Part shown: positions 24,836 to 33,400 of the stretch, piece after piece
Layout: each line of letters begins with the position of its first letter
How positions within the stretch are numbered: position 1 is the stretch's first letter
Assembly: GCF_014695585.1 (NCBI RefSeq)
Contig: NZ_JACJON010000027.1
Span: 1-60,303 of the forward strand
Source of the DNA: Microcoleus sp. FACHB-831
GTDB taxonomy: Bacteria; Cyanobacteriota; Cyanobacteriia; Cyanobacteriales; FACHB-T130
Direction: 5' to 3'
DNA length: 60,303 nucleotides
Made by a program: the position numbers and the translations under genes
Notes under the pieces: model-generated
Told to the model about the DNA's origin: nothing
The model's input: the letters and a program-made list of their open reading frames with translations, nothing else
The model's database searches: none

Positions 24836-25360
24836 GTGAGTTCAGAAAACAGAGAAAATTTTACAATTGAGTACCAAGCAGGCAAAGCCGCATTTGAGCG
24901 CGGTCAGTATCGCCAGGCGGTGCAGCACTTGGAGTCGGCGATCGCGCTGGAATCTCCTAACTCCAAATTAGGAGGAGAAGTGCAGATGTGGCTGGTGACG
25001 GCTTATGAAGCAGTTGGACTGCAAAATGATGCGATCGCGCTTTGCAAACAACTGACTCGCCATACAGATCCCGAAACCCGCAAGCAAGCCAAACGAGTCC
25101 TCTACATTATGGAAGCCCCTGCCTTAAGCAAGCGTCCGGAATGGCTGACTAAAATCCCCGATCTAGCTGCACTGCCCGAAGGTGACGAAAAGTATCGCAC
25201 TACTAGCCCTACTGGGAGTGCAAAACGTCGCCCAGCCGCGCCAAAAGAACCCGAACCCGTAGATTTAAGCAAGGTAAATACTAAAGATAATCGATTTATC
25301 TGGGTTGCTCTGGTTTTAGCTGGTTTAACGCTGGGTGGCTTGATTTGGTGGAATTTTTAA
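24836..25360 (+). CDS. TPR-like tail-anchored membrane protein
   Basis: About 174 residues from the GTG at 24836 (VSSENRENFTIEYQAG). The frame is open back to a TTG at 24797, but the shorter version fits the usual start of this cyanobacterial family. Residues 10-85 form a TPR-like helical repeat (AGKAAFERGQYRQAVQHLES, WLVTAYEAVGLQNDAIALCK). A Pro-rich linker and the motif EPVDLSKVNTKDNRFIWVAL lead to a single C-terminal membrane segment (GLTLGGLIWW). The N-terminal domain is inferred to be cytosolic and anchored at a membrane by the tail. Specific function unknown. Confidence 0.75.
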   Translation: MSSENRENFTIEYQAGKAAFERGQYRQAVQHLESAIALESPNSKLGGEVQMWLVTAYEAVGLQNDAIALCKQLTRHTDPETRKQAKRVLYIMEAPALSKRPEWLTKIPDLAALPEGDEKYRTTSPTGSAKRRPAAPKEPEPVDLSKVNTKDNRFIWVALVLAGLTLGGLIWWNF

Positions 25361-25381
25361 ACCGCTAAGGTTAAGGTGCGT

Positions 25382-25421
25382 GGGGCGATTAGCTAAGAGC
25401 AATACCGCTTCGCTACCGCGC
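25382..25421. repeat. Dispersed 40-bp repeat, copy 2 (inverted relative to copy 1)
   Basis: Bases 25392-25421 are the exact reverse complement of 205-234; one mismatch in the extended 40 bp. Confidence 0.8.
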
Positions 25422-25446
25422 CCCTTCTGCCTACAAGCTGTAATCG

Positions 25447-25962
25447 TCATACTTGACGATTTTGTTGTTTAGCGTCTTTTAATCCTTGTTTCCATGCCCA
25501 ATACGGAGTTACAGGATTTGCTGCTCTTGCTTTATAGAATTCCTCTAGCAGTCCATCTAGCTTTTGTTTTAGCTGCTGGGGTGAAATTTCTGTGAATGAA
25601 TCAAAATTCACCAAAATTTGAAACTTATCATTAAGAAACTGAAATTCATTCCCCGCCTTCCAGTGAGCTTTCGCCCTTTCATTAGGGTCTAGAAAAGTTG
25701 ACAGAGCCGTAAGAATCGCTACCAAAATTGATAAGCCACCAGCCACCATACTACTATGATCGACTTTTGAGAAAGCTGAAGCGCCAGCAATAGCAGCCAA
25801 AATGGTGTTTGGTATTCCTACAATAAATTGCAAGTAGCCCCAAATTGTAGCTGTGCTAAAGTGAGCTTTAGATAAAGCAAGAGTATATATTTCTTTTTGT
25901 CTGGCTTGTTCTAAAATACCAAATTTAATATCAGGGTTGGCAGACGCAGTGGAATTAGCCAT
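25447..25962 (-). CDS. SLATT-domain two-TM protein (DUF4231-like)
   Basis: About 171 residues from the ATG at 25962 (MANSTASANPDIKFG). The upstream extension to 26031 is unlikely because it is hydrophobic and lacks a good start. Two membrane segments (about 38-60, IWGYLQFIVGIPNTILAAIA, and 68-90, MVAGGLSILVAILTALSTFL) are followed by the typical SLATT motif DPNERAKAHWKAGNEFQFL and a cytosolic helical tail. SLATT proteins are proposed pore-forming effectors of nucleotide-signal or conflict systems (CBASS-like). No nucleotidyltransferase, SLOG or nuclease gene is adjacent, so the role of this stand-alone copy is open. Confidence 0.75.
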   Translation of the reverse strand: MANSTASANPDIKFGILEQARQKEIYTLALSKAHFSTATIWGYLQFIVGIPNTILAAIAGASAFSKVDHSSMVAGGLSILVAILTALSTFLDPNERAKAHWKAGNEFQFLNDKFQILVNFDSFTEISPQQLKQKLDGLLEEFYKARAANPVTPYWAWKQGLKDAKQQNRQV

Positions 25963-26303
25963 AATGTGCAGAAAAAAGCAAGCTCTAGGTACTAGGATAA
26001 CCGTAATTAGACTATCAGTAACTATAAGCACATAGCTGCATAAAAAATTATAACTAAAGTAGTATGCCTCAAAATAATTTTGAGATAGCGATCGCGCCTT
26101 CGTTACGCATCCTCTGGTAGTAATATTTAAAGTGCGATCGCTATCATAAAGGGGAGCGATCGCTAGGATAAACTTTTATATGCAACTCTCGATGCACCAG
26201 ACGCGATACACCCACGGTAGAATATCCCTTAACCATAACCAAGATAATTAACGAACCGCACTACGCTGGCGACCCAAACATTATAAAAAGAGGAGTAATC
26301 TGA
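25963..26303. other. Divergent promoter region with clustered HIP1 sites
   Basis: This 341-bp gap lies between the SLATT gene (minus) and the DUF3153 gene (plus), so it holds both promoters. GCGATCGC or near-copies occur at about 26088, 26136 and 26157, a dense cluster. A good ribosome site (AGAGGAG) precedes the GTG at 26304. Confidence 0.5.
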
Positions 26304-27146
26304 GTGAAGCGACTTGTTTTGGGAAGGAATAAAAGACAGAATTACTTAATTCGTGTTATTGGCAGCCTATTGGTAAGGATGCGGGTTATCTGGGTGATGA
26401 TGCTAGCAGCCCTCTTGCTTTCTGGCTGTGTGAAGTATGATGCGGGGGTGCATTTCGAGGGCGAGCATCGTGGGGAAATTGTCCAGCATATTAAGGTGGG
26501 GGAACAGCTAACGAGTTTTAGCGGCGAATCGGCGCAGGAATGGTTAGATAGCATAGAGCGTCGGGCGCGGCAGTTACAAGGTAAAACTCGCAGAGTCTCC
26601 AAGCAAGAACTGACAGTAACGATTCCTTTCTACAGTGGTGCGGAACTAGAAGACAAGTTCAACCAATTTTTCAACCCAACCGATAAGAAAGGTTCCAAGG
26701 TGGCGACAGTGGGAGGGGTTGATTTACCGGATATCAAGTCTCACCTAAGCGTAAATCAGGGGAATTTTATTTTTTGGGTGAGAAATAAATTGACCTACGA
26801 TTTAGACTTGCGATCGCTCGCCGTCCTCTCCAACAACGGTAACGCGATCGTTAGCCCCGGTTCTCTCATCAACTTGGAGTTTAGCTTGACAACGCCAGGA
26901 GGCGCAAAAAGCGTAGAGACAGGCGCTAATGCCATCAACCCAGTCTCGCAAAAGGGACGACAGCTAGTGTGGACGCTTAAACCTGGAGAGATCAACCATC
27001 TCGAAGCGGTATTCTGGCTTCCAAGCCCCTTGGGAATTGGTGCGCTCATCATCGCCCTATTTGTAGCATTGGGTATCTATCTTAAAGAAAAAGTTTTTCC
27101 CGGCGTGACACCGCCGCCCATTCAAACGCCCCTAGTGTCCGAGTAG
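26304..27146 (+). CDS. DUF3153 lipoprotein
   Basis: A 280-residue predicted lipoprotein. GTG start at 26304 with AGAGGAG about 9 nt upstream. The N-terminus is basic, then MMLAALLLSGCVKYD carries a lipobox (LSGC at about 39-42). The periplasmic domain (about 43-235) contains VKYDAGVHFEGEHRGEIVQHIK and is followed by a C-terminal membrane segment (LGIGALIIALFVALGIYL) and a short Pro-rich end. This layout is typical of the cyanobacterial DUF3153 family, whose function is unknown. Its stop is only 13 bp before the first NRPS gene, so the two could share a transcript, although this family also occurs outside NRPS loci. Confidence 0.85.
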   Translation: MKRLVLGRNKRQNYLIRVIGSLLVRMRVIWVMMLAALLLSGCVKYDAGVHFEGEHRGEIVQHIKVGEQLTSFSGESAQEWLDSIERRARQLQGKTRRVSKQELTVTIPFYSGAELEDKFNQFFNPTDKKGSKVATVGGVDLPDIKSHLSVNQGNFIFWVRNKLTYDLDLRSLAVLSNNGNAIVSPGSLINLEFSLTTPGGAKSVETGANAINPVSQKGRQLVWTLKPGEINHLEAVFWLPSPLGIGALIIALFVALGIYLKEKVFPGVTPPPIQTPLVSE

Positions 27147-27159
27147 AGACGCAAACAAA

Positions 27160-30100
27160 ATGAGCGAACCCTTAAGGGACGAAGAAGTCTTCGTCTTTCC
27201 AGTATCTTTTGCCCAAGCTAGACTGTGGTTCCTCGACCAGTTGATACCAGGCAACCCCTTCTATAACGTCCCAACCGCCGTTCGCCTCCAAGGTGATATC
27301 AACTCTTCAGCCCTAGAGAAGACTTTCAACGAAATCGTGCGTCGCCACGAAGCGTTGCGGACAACCTTTGGGATCATTGAAGGGCAACCAGTCCAGCTAA
27401 TTGCGCCCACCTTAAGGGTGTCGCTGCCCGCAATAGATTTGCGTCAATTACCACCAACCGAACGGCAAGCGGAAGCGAAACGGCTGACAAATGAAGAAGC
27501 AAAGCGCCATTTCGATCTAGCCAAAGGGCCATTGCTGCGAGTGATGCTATTGCAGTTAGAAGATACAGAACACGTTCTGCTGCTAAACATGCACCACATT
27601 GTCGCCGATGATTGGTCAATTGGGGTACTGATTCGAGAACTAGAGGCAATTTACACATCTTTGGCTTCTAAAAATGCGGTTAATTCCTCTCCCTTAGAGG
27701 AGTTACCCATTCAATATGCAGACTTTGCACAATGGCAGCGCGACTGGTTGCAAGGGGATATTTTAAAGACGCAGTTAAACTATTGGCAGCAGCAATTAAA
27801 TGGCATTCCCTTATTAGATTTGCCTGCTGACCGCCCCCGCCCAGCAATTCAAACCTACCGAGGCGCAACGGAATTTCTAGAGCTATCGCCAAGCTTAACT
27901 GAGTCTTTAGAATCTCTTAGCAAACGCCAAGGAGTCACTTTATTTATGACCCTGTTGGCAGCATTCCAAACTTTGCTGCATCGCTACACGCAGCAGGAAG
28001 ATATTGCAGTAGGTTCGCCAATTGCTAACCGCAACCGCAGCGAAATTGAGGGATTAATAGGATTTTTTGTTAATACTTTAGTGCTGCGTACCAATTTATC
28101 AGGCAACCCAACATTTGTAGAGTTGCTAAGTCGAGTGAAAGAAGTAGCCTTGGGGGCTTATGCCCATCAAGACTTGCCTTTTGAGAAGCTAATTGAGGAA
28201 CTTCATCTAAAACGGGATTTAAGTAAAAATTCATTGTTTCAAGTAACATTTAGCCTACAAAATGCCCCTATGGGCGTATTAGAGTTACCGGGACTAACAT
28301 TAAGTCCGCAGTACTTTGATATTGAAACAACGCGGTTTGATTTAGAGTTCAATTTATGGCAAGGAACGGCGGGATTTAGGAGCTTTGGCGGAAATCAGTG
28401 GGAACACTCGGAAGGGCTTAGAGGTGTAGTTGTATACAACACAGATCTATTTGAGCGAGCCTCTATTACGCGAATGCTGGCACATTTCAAAACACTGCTA
28501 GAAGGTATTGTGGCTAATCCAGAAAAACGACTTGCTAGTTTACCGCTATTGAGTGAAGCAGAACTACATCAACTGTTAGTGGAATGGAACGATACTCAGA
28601 CAGATTATCCTCAAGATAAGTGTATCCATCAGTTGTTTGAAAAGCGGGCAGAGCAGAATCCTGATTCTATAGCAGTTGTATTTGAAGACGAAAGTATTAC
28701 CTACGGCGAGTTGAACATCCGCAGCAACCAATTAGCGCATTATTTACAGAAATTGGGGGTAGGTTCGGAAGTTTTAGTTGGCATTTGCCTAGAGCGTTCT
28801 GTAGAGACGATCGTAGGGTTACTGGGAATTCTAAAAGCGGGAGGGGCTTATGTACCTTTAGATCCTAGCTATCCGCGCGATCGCCTGAATTTTATGCTTG
28901 AAGATGCTCAAGTTTTAGTATTGCTAACACAGCAAAATTTAGCTCAGCATTTTGAGGGATTTTCAAATTCAATAGTTTGCATCGATAAAGATTGGGAAAT
29001 CGTTGCTAGAGAAAGCGCAACCAACCCCAATAACAACTTAACAAGCGACAATTTAGCTTATGTAATTTACACCTCTGGTTCTACAGGAAAGCCCAAGGGG
29101 GTTGCTGTAAATCACAAAGCGGTAAATCGGCTTGTATGCAACACAAACTATGTGAAATTAGAACCAACTGATAAAATTGCCCAAGCCTCTAACACTTCCT
29201 TTGATGCTGCGACCTTCGAGATTTGGGGAGCGCTACTTAATGGCGCTCAACTTGTGGGAATTAGTAGAGATGTCACCCTTTCACCCCACGATTTTGCATT
29301 GCAACTCCGGCAAAAAGGCATCAGCGTTTTATTTTTGACAACTGCTTTATTCCAACAGATTTCCAGAAATGTTCCGCAAGCTTTCGCTACGTTGCGCTAC
29401 TTGCTATTTGGAGGGGAAGCGGTCGATCCAAGGTGGGTGCAAAAGATTATAAAAAATGGTGCCCCAGAGCAATTAATTCATGTTTACGGCCCTACAGAAA
29501 GTACAACATTTTCTTCTTATTACCACGTCCAAGAAGTACCGGAAGAAGCCAAAAACATTCCCATTGGTCGCCCCATTGCAAATACACAAATTTATTTACT
29601 GGATGCTAATTTGCAACCTGTCCCCATTGGCATTGTAGGGGAGTTATACATCGGCGGCGATGGACTAGCGCGAGGATATCTCAACCGAACTGAGTTAACC
29701 GCTGAAAGGTTTATTCCTAATCCTTTTATCTCTTATAGAGACGCGATTAATGGCGGAGCTACAATTTATAAAACTGGCGATTTAGCCCGCTATCTACCAG
29801 ACGGAAATATTGAATTTTTAGGCCGCATTGATAATCAAGTAAAAATTCGCGGTTTTCGTATCGAGTTGGCAGAAATTGAAGCCATTTTATGTCAGCATCC
29901 AGCAGTGCGCGAGGCGGTAGCGATTGTTAGAGAAGAAGTACCTGGTGATAAACATTTAGTAGCTTATATCGTTGCCAATGAGCAACTAATTAATCCAAAA
30001 TCGAATGACTTGCGGCAATTTTTAATAGACAAGTTACCAGAGTACATGATTCCTTCAGCCTATGCGCTGATAGAGTCATTACCGCTGACCCCGAATGGAA

Positions 30101-30459
30101 AAATCGATCGGCGTGCCTTACCTGCGGTAGATACGCTCAATCTTGATATCAAAGAAAATTATGTCGCACCTCGTACTGATATCGAGCAAGTGCTAGTGGA
30201 AATTTGGGCTAAAGTTTTGGGAAGAGAGCAGGTAGGCGTCCACGACAATTTCTTTGAATTGGGGGGTCATTCTCTATTGGCGACTCAACTAACTTCCCGA
30301 ATACGCGACGCTTTTCAAATAGAGTTGCCTGTACGCAATTTGTTTGAAACACCGACAGTGGCTAGTTTGGCTAGATACGTTGAAACAATGCGTTGGGCAG
30401 CGAAGGGCGTAGATAAAATTAACTCTAATAAAAATGAGCGAGAAGAGGTTGAATTTTGA
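27160..30459 (+). CDS. Nonribosomal peptide synthetase module 1 (C-A-PCP)
   Basis: A 1099-residue module. The condensation domain (about 10-450) has the core motif HHIVADDW at 145-152, where the usual HHxxxDG reads HHxxxDD. The adenylation domain (about 485-960) has YTSGSTGKPKG, FDAATFEIW (Asp682), YGPTESTTF and YKTGDLARY. Pocket residues aligned by eye to GrsA give D-A-F-F-L-G-V-T-F-K, closest to published Ile codes (Ile or Val predicted). The PCP (about 980-1060) carries DNFFELGGHSLL with Ser1038 for phosphopantetheine. It ends in an acidic tail (EREEVEF) that could dock to the TubC-like N-terminus of the next protein. The stop overlaps the TTG start of module 2 by 3 bases. No loading module is visible upstream, so its C domain may act as a starter. 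Confidence 0.95.
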   Translation: MSEPLRDEEVFVFPVSFAQARLWFLDQLIPGNPFYNVPTAVRLQGDINSSALEKTFNEIVRRHEALRTTFGIIEGQPVQLIAPTLRVSLPAIDLRQLPPTERQAEAKRLTNEEAKRHFDLAKGPLLRVMLLQLEDTEHVLLLNMHHIVADDWSIGVLIRELEAIYTSLASKNAVNSSPLEELPIQYADFAQWQRDWLQGDILKTQLNYWQQQLNGIPLLDLPADRPRPAIQTYRGATEFLELSPSLTESLESLSKRQGVTLFMTLLAAFQTLLHRYTQQEDIAVGSPIANRNRSEIEGLIGFFVNTLVLRTNLSGNPTFVELLSRVKEVALGAYAHQDLPFEKLIEELHLKRDLSKNSLFQVTFSLQNAPMGVLELPGLTLSPQYFDIETTRFDLEFNLWQGTAGFRSFGGNQWEHSEGLRGVVVYNTDLFERASITRMLAHFKTLLEGIVANPEKRLASLPLLSEAELHQLLVEWNDTQTDYPQDKCIHQLFEKRAEQNPDSIAVVFEDESITYGELNIRSNQLAHYLQKLGVGSEVLVGICLERSVETIVGLLGILKAGGAYVPLDPSYPRDRLNFMLEDAQVLVLLTQQNLAQHFEGFSNSIVCIDKDWEIVARESATNPNNNLTSDNLAYVIYTSGSTGKPKGVAVNHKAVNRLVCNTNYVKLEPTDKIAQASNTSFDAATFEIWGALLNGAQLVGISRDVTLSPHDFALQLRQKGISVLFLTTALFQQISRNVPQAFATLRYLLFGGEAVDPRWVQKIIKNGAPEQLIHVYGPTESTTFSSYYHVQEVPEEAKNIPIGRPIANTQIYLLDANLQPVPIGIVGELYIGGDGLARGYLNRTELTAERFIPNPFISYRDAINGGATIYKTGDLARYLPDGNIEFLGRIDNQVKIRGFRIELAEIEAILCQHPAVREAVAIVREEVPGDKHLVAYIVANEQLINPKSNDLRQFLIDKLPEYMIPSAYALIESLPLTPNGKIDRRALPAVDTLNLDIKENYVAPRTDIEQVLVEIWAKVLGREQVGVHDNFFELGGHSLLATQLTSRIRDAFQIELPVRNLFETPTVASLARYVETMRWAAKGVDKINSNKNEREEVEF
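29737..29751 (+). repeat. Half-palindrome AGAGACGCGATTAAT in the A domain of module 1
   Basis: In frame between NPFI and KTGDL, encoding RDAIN. The same loop in modules 2 (33201-33224) and 3 (51472-51493) carries related sequence. Confidence 0.55.
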
Positions 30460-33400
30460 GAACTGTTGAATTTTTATCTTATATTCGTAGCTTAGATATT
30501 CAAGTTTTTGTCGATAACGATTTGCTTCGCTGCAACGCCCCCGAAGGAATAATAACACCAGAACTGCGTGCAGAGATCCAAGCTCGCAAAGCAGAAATAA
30601 TTTCATTTTTAAACGCAGCTAATTATAGTAATAGCCACACTTATACATCGATTGTACCTATTTCCCGGAATCAAAATTTACCACTATCATTTGCTCAACA
30701 GCGCTTGTGGTTCTTAGATCAATTAGTTCCCAACAATCCTTTTTATAACGTTCCGGCAGCACTGCGTCTAACAGGTTCGCTGGATTTAGAGGCGCTGGAA
30801 CAAACTTTTAACGAAATTGTGCGGCGTCACGAAGCTTTGCGTACCACTATTGTAATGGTAGAAGGGCAACCAGTTCAGGCGATCGCTCCTAACATAAAAA
30901 TATCCTTACCATTAATAGATCTTCAAGAACTGCCAGCAGCAGAACGAGAAAAAGAAGCGCAACGCATCACAACTCAAGAGGCGCAACACCCTTTCAACTT
31001 ATCAACCGATCCATTGCTGCGAGTAAGGCTGCTGCGCTTGGATGAAACAGAACATATTCTATTGCTGAATATGCACCACATTGTCTCCGATGGTTGGTCT
31101 ATCGGGGTGCTAATTCGGGAACTAGGCGCACTGTACACAGCCTTTGCTTCTTCTAAAGACGCGATTAATCGCGTCTCTACGATTCTGCCAGAATTACCAA
31201 TACAATATGCAGACTTTGCCTATTGGCAACGCGAGTGGTTGCAAGGCGAAGTTTTGGAAAAACAACTTAGTTACTGGCGGCAACAATTAGACGGCATTTC
31301 TATATTAAACCTGCCTACCGACAGACCGCGACCAGCAGTTCAAACTTACCGGGGTGCAACCGAAATTCTGCAATTACCGAAAAGCCTTAGCGAAGCGCTA
31401 GAGGCTATTTCGCAGCAGGAAGGGGCAACTTTATTTATGACCTTGCTGGCAGCATTCCAAATTTTACTTTATCGCTACACCCAGCAAGAAGATATTGCTG
31501 TAGGTTCGCCTATTGCCAATCGCAACCGCAGCGAAATTGAAGGGTTAATTGGCTTTTTTGTTAATAGTTTGGTGTTGCGTACCGATTTATCGGGAAACCC
31601 AAGTTTTCGCCAATTGTTGAGGCGAGTGAAAGAGGTAGCTTTGGGAGCCTATGCTCACCAAGATTTGCCTTTTGAGAAGCTGGTAGAGGAACTGCATCCA
31701 GAACGCAAGTTAAACCAAAATCCCCTATTTCAAGTCGGGTTTGCGCTGCAAAATGCGCCGATGGGAGCGTTAGAGTTACCGGGGTTAACGCTAAGTCCGT
31801 TGGGATTTAATAGCGAGACAACTCGATTTGATTTAGAGTTTCATTTGTGGGAGCGATCGCCGAATAATGGGTTATGGGTAGATAGCTCCGAAGGCATTAG
31901 CGGCTTTGTAATCTACAGTACAGATTTATTTGATAGAGCCACTATTACCCGGATGTTGGGGCATTTCCAAACGCTGCTGGAAAATATTGTTGCGAATCCA
32001 GAACAAGGAATTGCTAACTTATCGATTTTAAGCGAATCTGAGTTACATCAGTTGTTAGTTGAATGGAACAATACTCAGACAGATTATCCTCAAAGTAAAT
32101 GCATACATCAGTTGTTTGAGAGCGTTGCAGAGCTATCGCCTGATGATATAGCGGTAGTATTTGAAGACAGAAACTACACTTATCGAGAGCTAAACATCCG
32201 CAGCAACCAGCTTGCACGTTACCTACAGAAACAGGGTGTTAAGGCGGAAGTTTTAGTGGGACTTTGTGTAGAGCGATCGCTAGAAATGGTCGTGGGAATG
32301 TTGGGCATTTTGAAAGCGGGTGGCGCTTATGTGCCGTTAGATCCAAGCTATCCCGTTGAGCGCTTGAGCTTTATGATTGAAGATGCTCAAGTGCCAGTGG
32401 TATTAACTCAGCAGCGGTGTGTTAATCGTGTTGAAAAACTCAGTTCACAAGTAATCTGTCTTGATAAAGATTGGAAAATAATTTCCCAAGAAAGCGAAGA
32501 TAATCCTATTAGCAACGTTACAGCAAACAACCTTGCTTATGCCATTTACACCTCTGGCACTACAGGGAAGCCTAAAGGGGTACAAATTGAACATCGCAGC
32601 TTGGTAAATCTAGTCTGTTGGCATCAACAAGCCTTTGCAGTTACGCCGCTTGACCGAGTAACGCAAGTTGCAGGAGTAGCCTTTGACGCTTGCGTGTGGG
32701 AAATTTGGCCTTATCTTAGTGCAGGAGCTAGCATCTATTTTACAGATGATGAAACCAGGCGATCGCCTGAAAAAATCCGAGATTTTTTATTATCAAAAGC
32801 GATAACAATTAGCTTTTTACCAACACCATTAGCAGAAAAACTTTTATTATTAGATTGGCCGAATGATGCAGCTTTGCGAATATTACTCACCGGTGGCGAC
32901 AAACTACATCAGTATCCTTTGACTTCCCATCCTTTCCAAGTAGTAAATAATTACGGGCCGACGGAGAATACCGTTGTTACAACATCAGGCATAGTTCCTG
33001 TTAGTAAGCACGATGTATTACCTGCTATCGGTCGTCCCATTGCAAACACCCAGATTTATGTGCTAGATGCATATTTACAGCCTGTCCCCATTGGCGTTGC
33101 TGGTGAATTGTATATAAGTGGTGATGGACTTGGGCGAGAATATCTCAACCGCCGCGAATTAACTGCGGAACGCTTTATTCCTAATCCTTTTATTTCTTAT
33201 AGAGACGCGAGTAATTCAGTCTCTAAAATTTACAAGACAGGCGATTTAGTCCGCTATCGAGCAAATGGCAACATTGAATTTTTAGGACGCCTCGACGATC
33301 AGGTAAAAATTCGCGGCTACCGCATAGAGTTAGGTGAAATTGAAGCCATACTTAGCCAGCATCCTTCAGTAGTGCAAACAGTAGCGATCGCTCCTGAAAA

